From Sphingomonas sp. AP4-R1 (lineage in GTDB: Bacteria; Pseudomonadota; Alphaproteobacteria; Sphingomonadales; Sphingomonadaceae), in the NCBI RefSeq assembly GCF_013113735.1, contig NZ_CP053346.1:5098001-5162000 (forward strand): 64,000 nucleotides of DNA, in the 5' to 3' direction. Under the pieces are notes generated by a model that saw only the letters and a list, made by a program, of their open reading frames with translations, was not told where the DNA came from and made no database searches. The translations under genes and the position numbers were made by a program. Shown here in pieces: positions 63,858-64,000 of this stretch (within the stretch, counting starts at the first letter, position 1; each line of letters opens with the position of its first letter).

Positions 63858-64000
63858 CTAGTGCTGAAGGTCAACGTCCGGATCCCCTCGCAACTGGTCC
63901 ATGCGGGTTGCGATCGCGAGCCATACCGCGATCTCTTCCTCATCGCCTTCGAGTGCCAACGCACCAACCCGTTCGGCCACGACTTTCGGTGCTTCCTCGC
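63858..64000 (-). CDS. DUF6961-like protein, C-terminal part (start beyond the window edge)
   Basis: An open frame from the window edge to a TAG at 63858 codes for EEAPKVVAERVGALALEGDE then EEIAVWLAIATRMDQLRGDP. This matches what I recall of the DUF6961 family on sphingomonad plasmids and ICEs. The N-terminus is outside the window. Confidence 0.6.
   Translation of the reverse strand, partial: EEAPKVVAERVGALALEGDEEEIAVWLAIATRMDQLRGDPDVDLQH

Noticed and set aside
1..64000. CRISPR arrays, rRNA and complete tRNA genes
   Set aside because: No regularly spaced direct repeats, rRNA-like stretches or full tRNA cloverleaf sequences were noticed on reading; a dedicated scan was not possible.

Overview
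The window looks like a sphingomonad (Alphaproteobacteria, Sphingomonadales) chromosome or large plasmid. The grounds are high GC with long antisense open frames, three TonB-dependent receptors, Entner-Doudoroff genes inside a sugar operon, a Caulobacter/Sphingomonas-type lasso peptide locus with its own isopeptidase, and ArdC/DUF2958 and DUF2285 genes typical of sphingomonad mobile elements. All calls rest on reading the sequence; no database search was run.

Layout. 1-6000: edge-truncated GAF protein, small envelope proteins, a retropepsin-like protease and a TonB-dependent receptor. 6100-11100: three divergent regulator/oxidoreductase pairs (SDR-HxlR, LysR-NmrA with an in-frame stop, SDR-AraC). 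11300-18240: EAL phosphodiesterase, IS110-family copy 1, an exported/membrane protein trio, a single-domain response regulator and a hybrid histidine kinase. 18360-22060: a sulfur-oxyanion module (MgtC, sulfite oxidase, YeiH-like exporter) divergent from a LysR gene. 22100-23800: broken GNAT gene and IS110 copy 2.

24070-29940 is an accessory island. It holds a three-gene operon ending in a MNT-type nucleotidyltransferase, a HEPN protein with an Rx4H motif, a DUF488 pair, and a two-gene unit coding for a defence-type (UG/Abi-like) reverse transcriptase and an overlapping PD-(D/E)xK nuclease. This is the best candidate for an undescribed or poorly described immune locus.

30760-47310 is a fructan/sucrose utilisation locus. 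A nine-gene minus-strand operon runs TonB receptor, ROK fructokinase, ABC binding protein, two permeases, ATPase, GH32, zwf, edd. A LacI-type regulator lies beside it and an exported GH32 lies beyond the regulator. The palindrome TGTCGACGTCGACA occurs before both the operon and the exported GH32, so both are probably controlled by the LacI protein. Polymer is cut outside, oligosaccharides enter by TonB receptor and ABC importer, are hydrolysed and phosphorylated, and the hexose phosphate is sent into the Entner-Doudoroff route.

47400-50700 is a scarred zone: an IS110 remnant, a frameshifted DUF2285 gene, a 30-residue membrane peptide behind an SOS-like box, and an XRE regulator. 50990-61400 is a complete lasso peptide locus: GntR regulator, precursor A (core GGPLGETDEAVIGLRFYA), B, C, then on the opposite strand an isopeptidase, STN-type TonB receptor, FecR and ECF sigma factor. 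61500-64000 holds an XRE regulator, a run of GC hairpins, ardC, a DUF2958 gene, more hairpins and an edge-truncated DUF6961-like gene.
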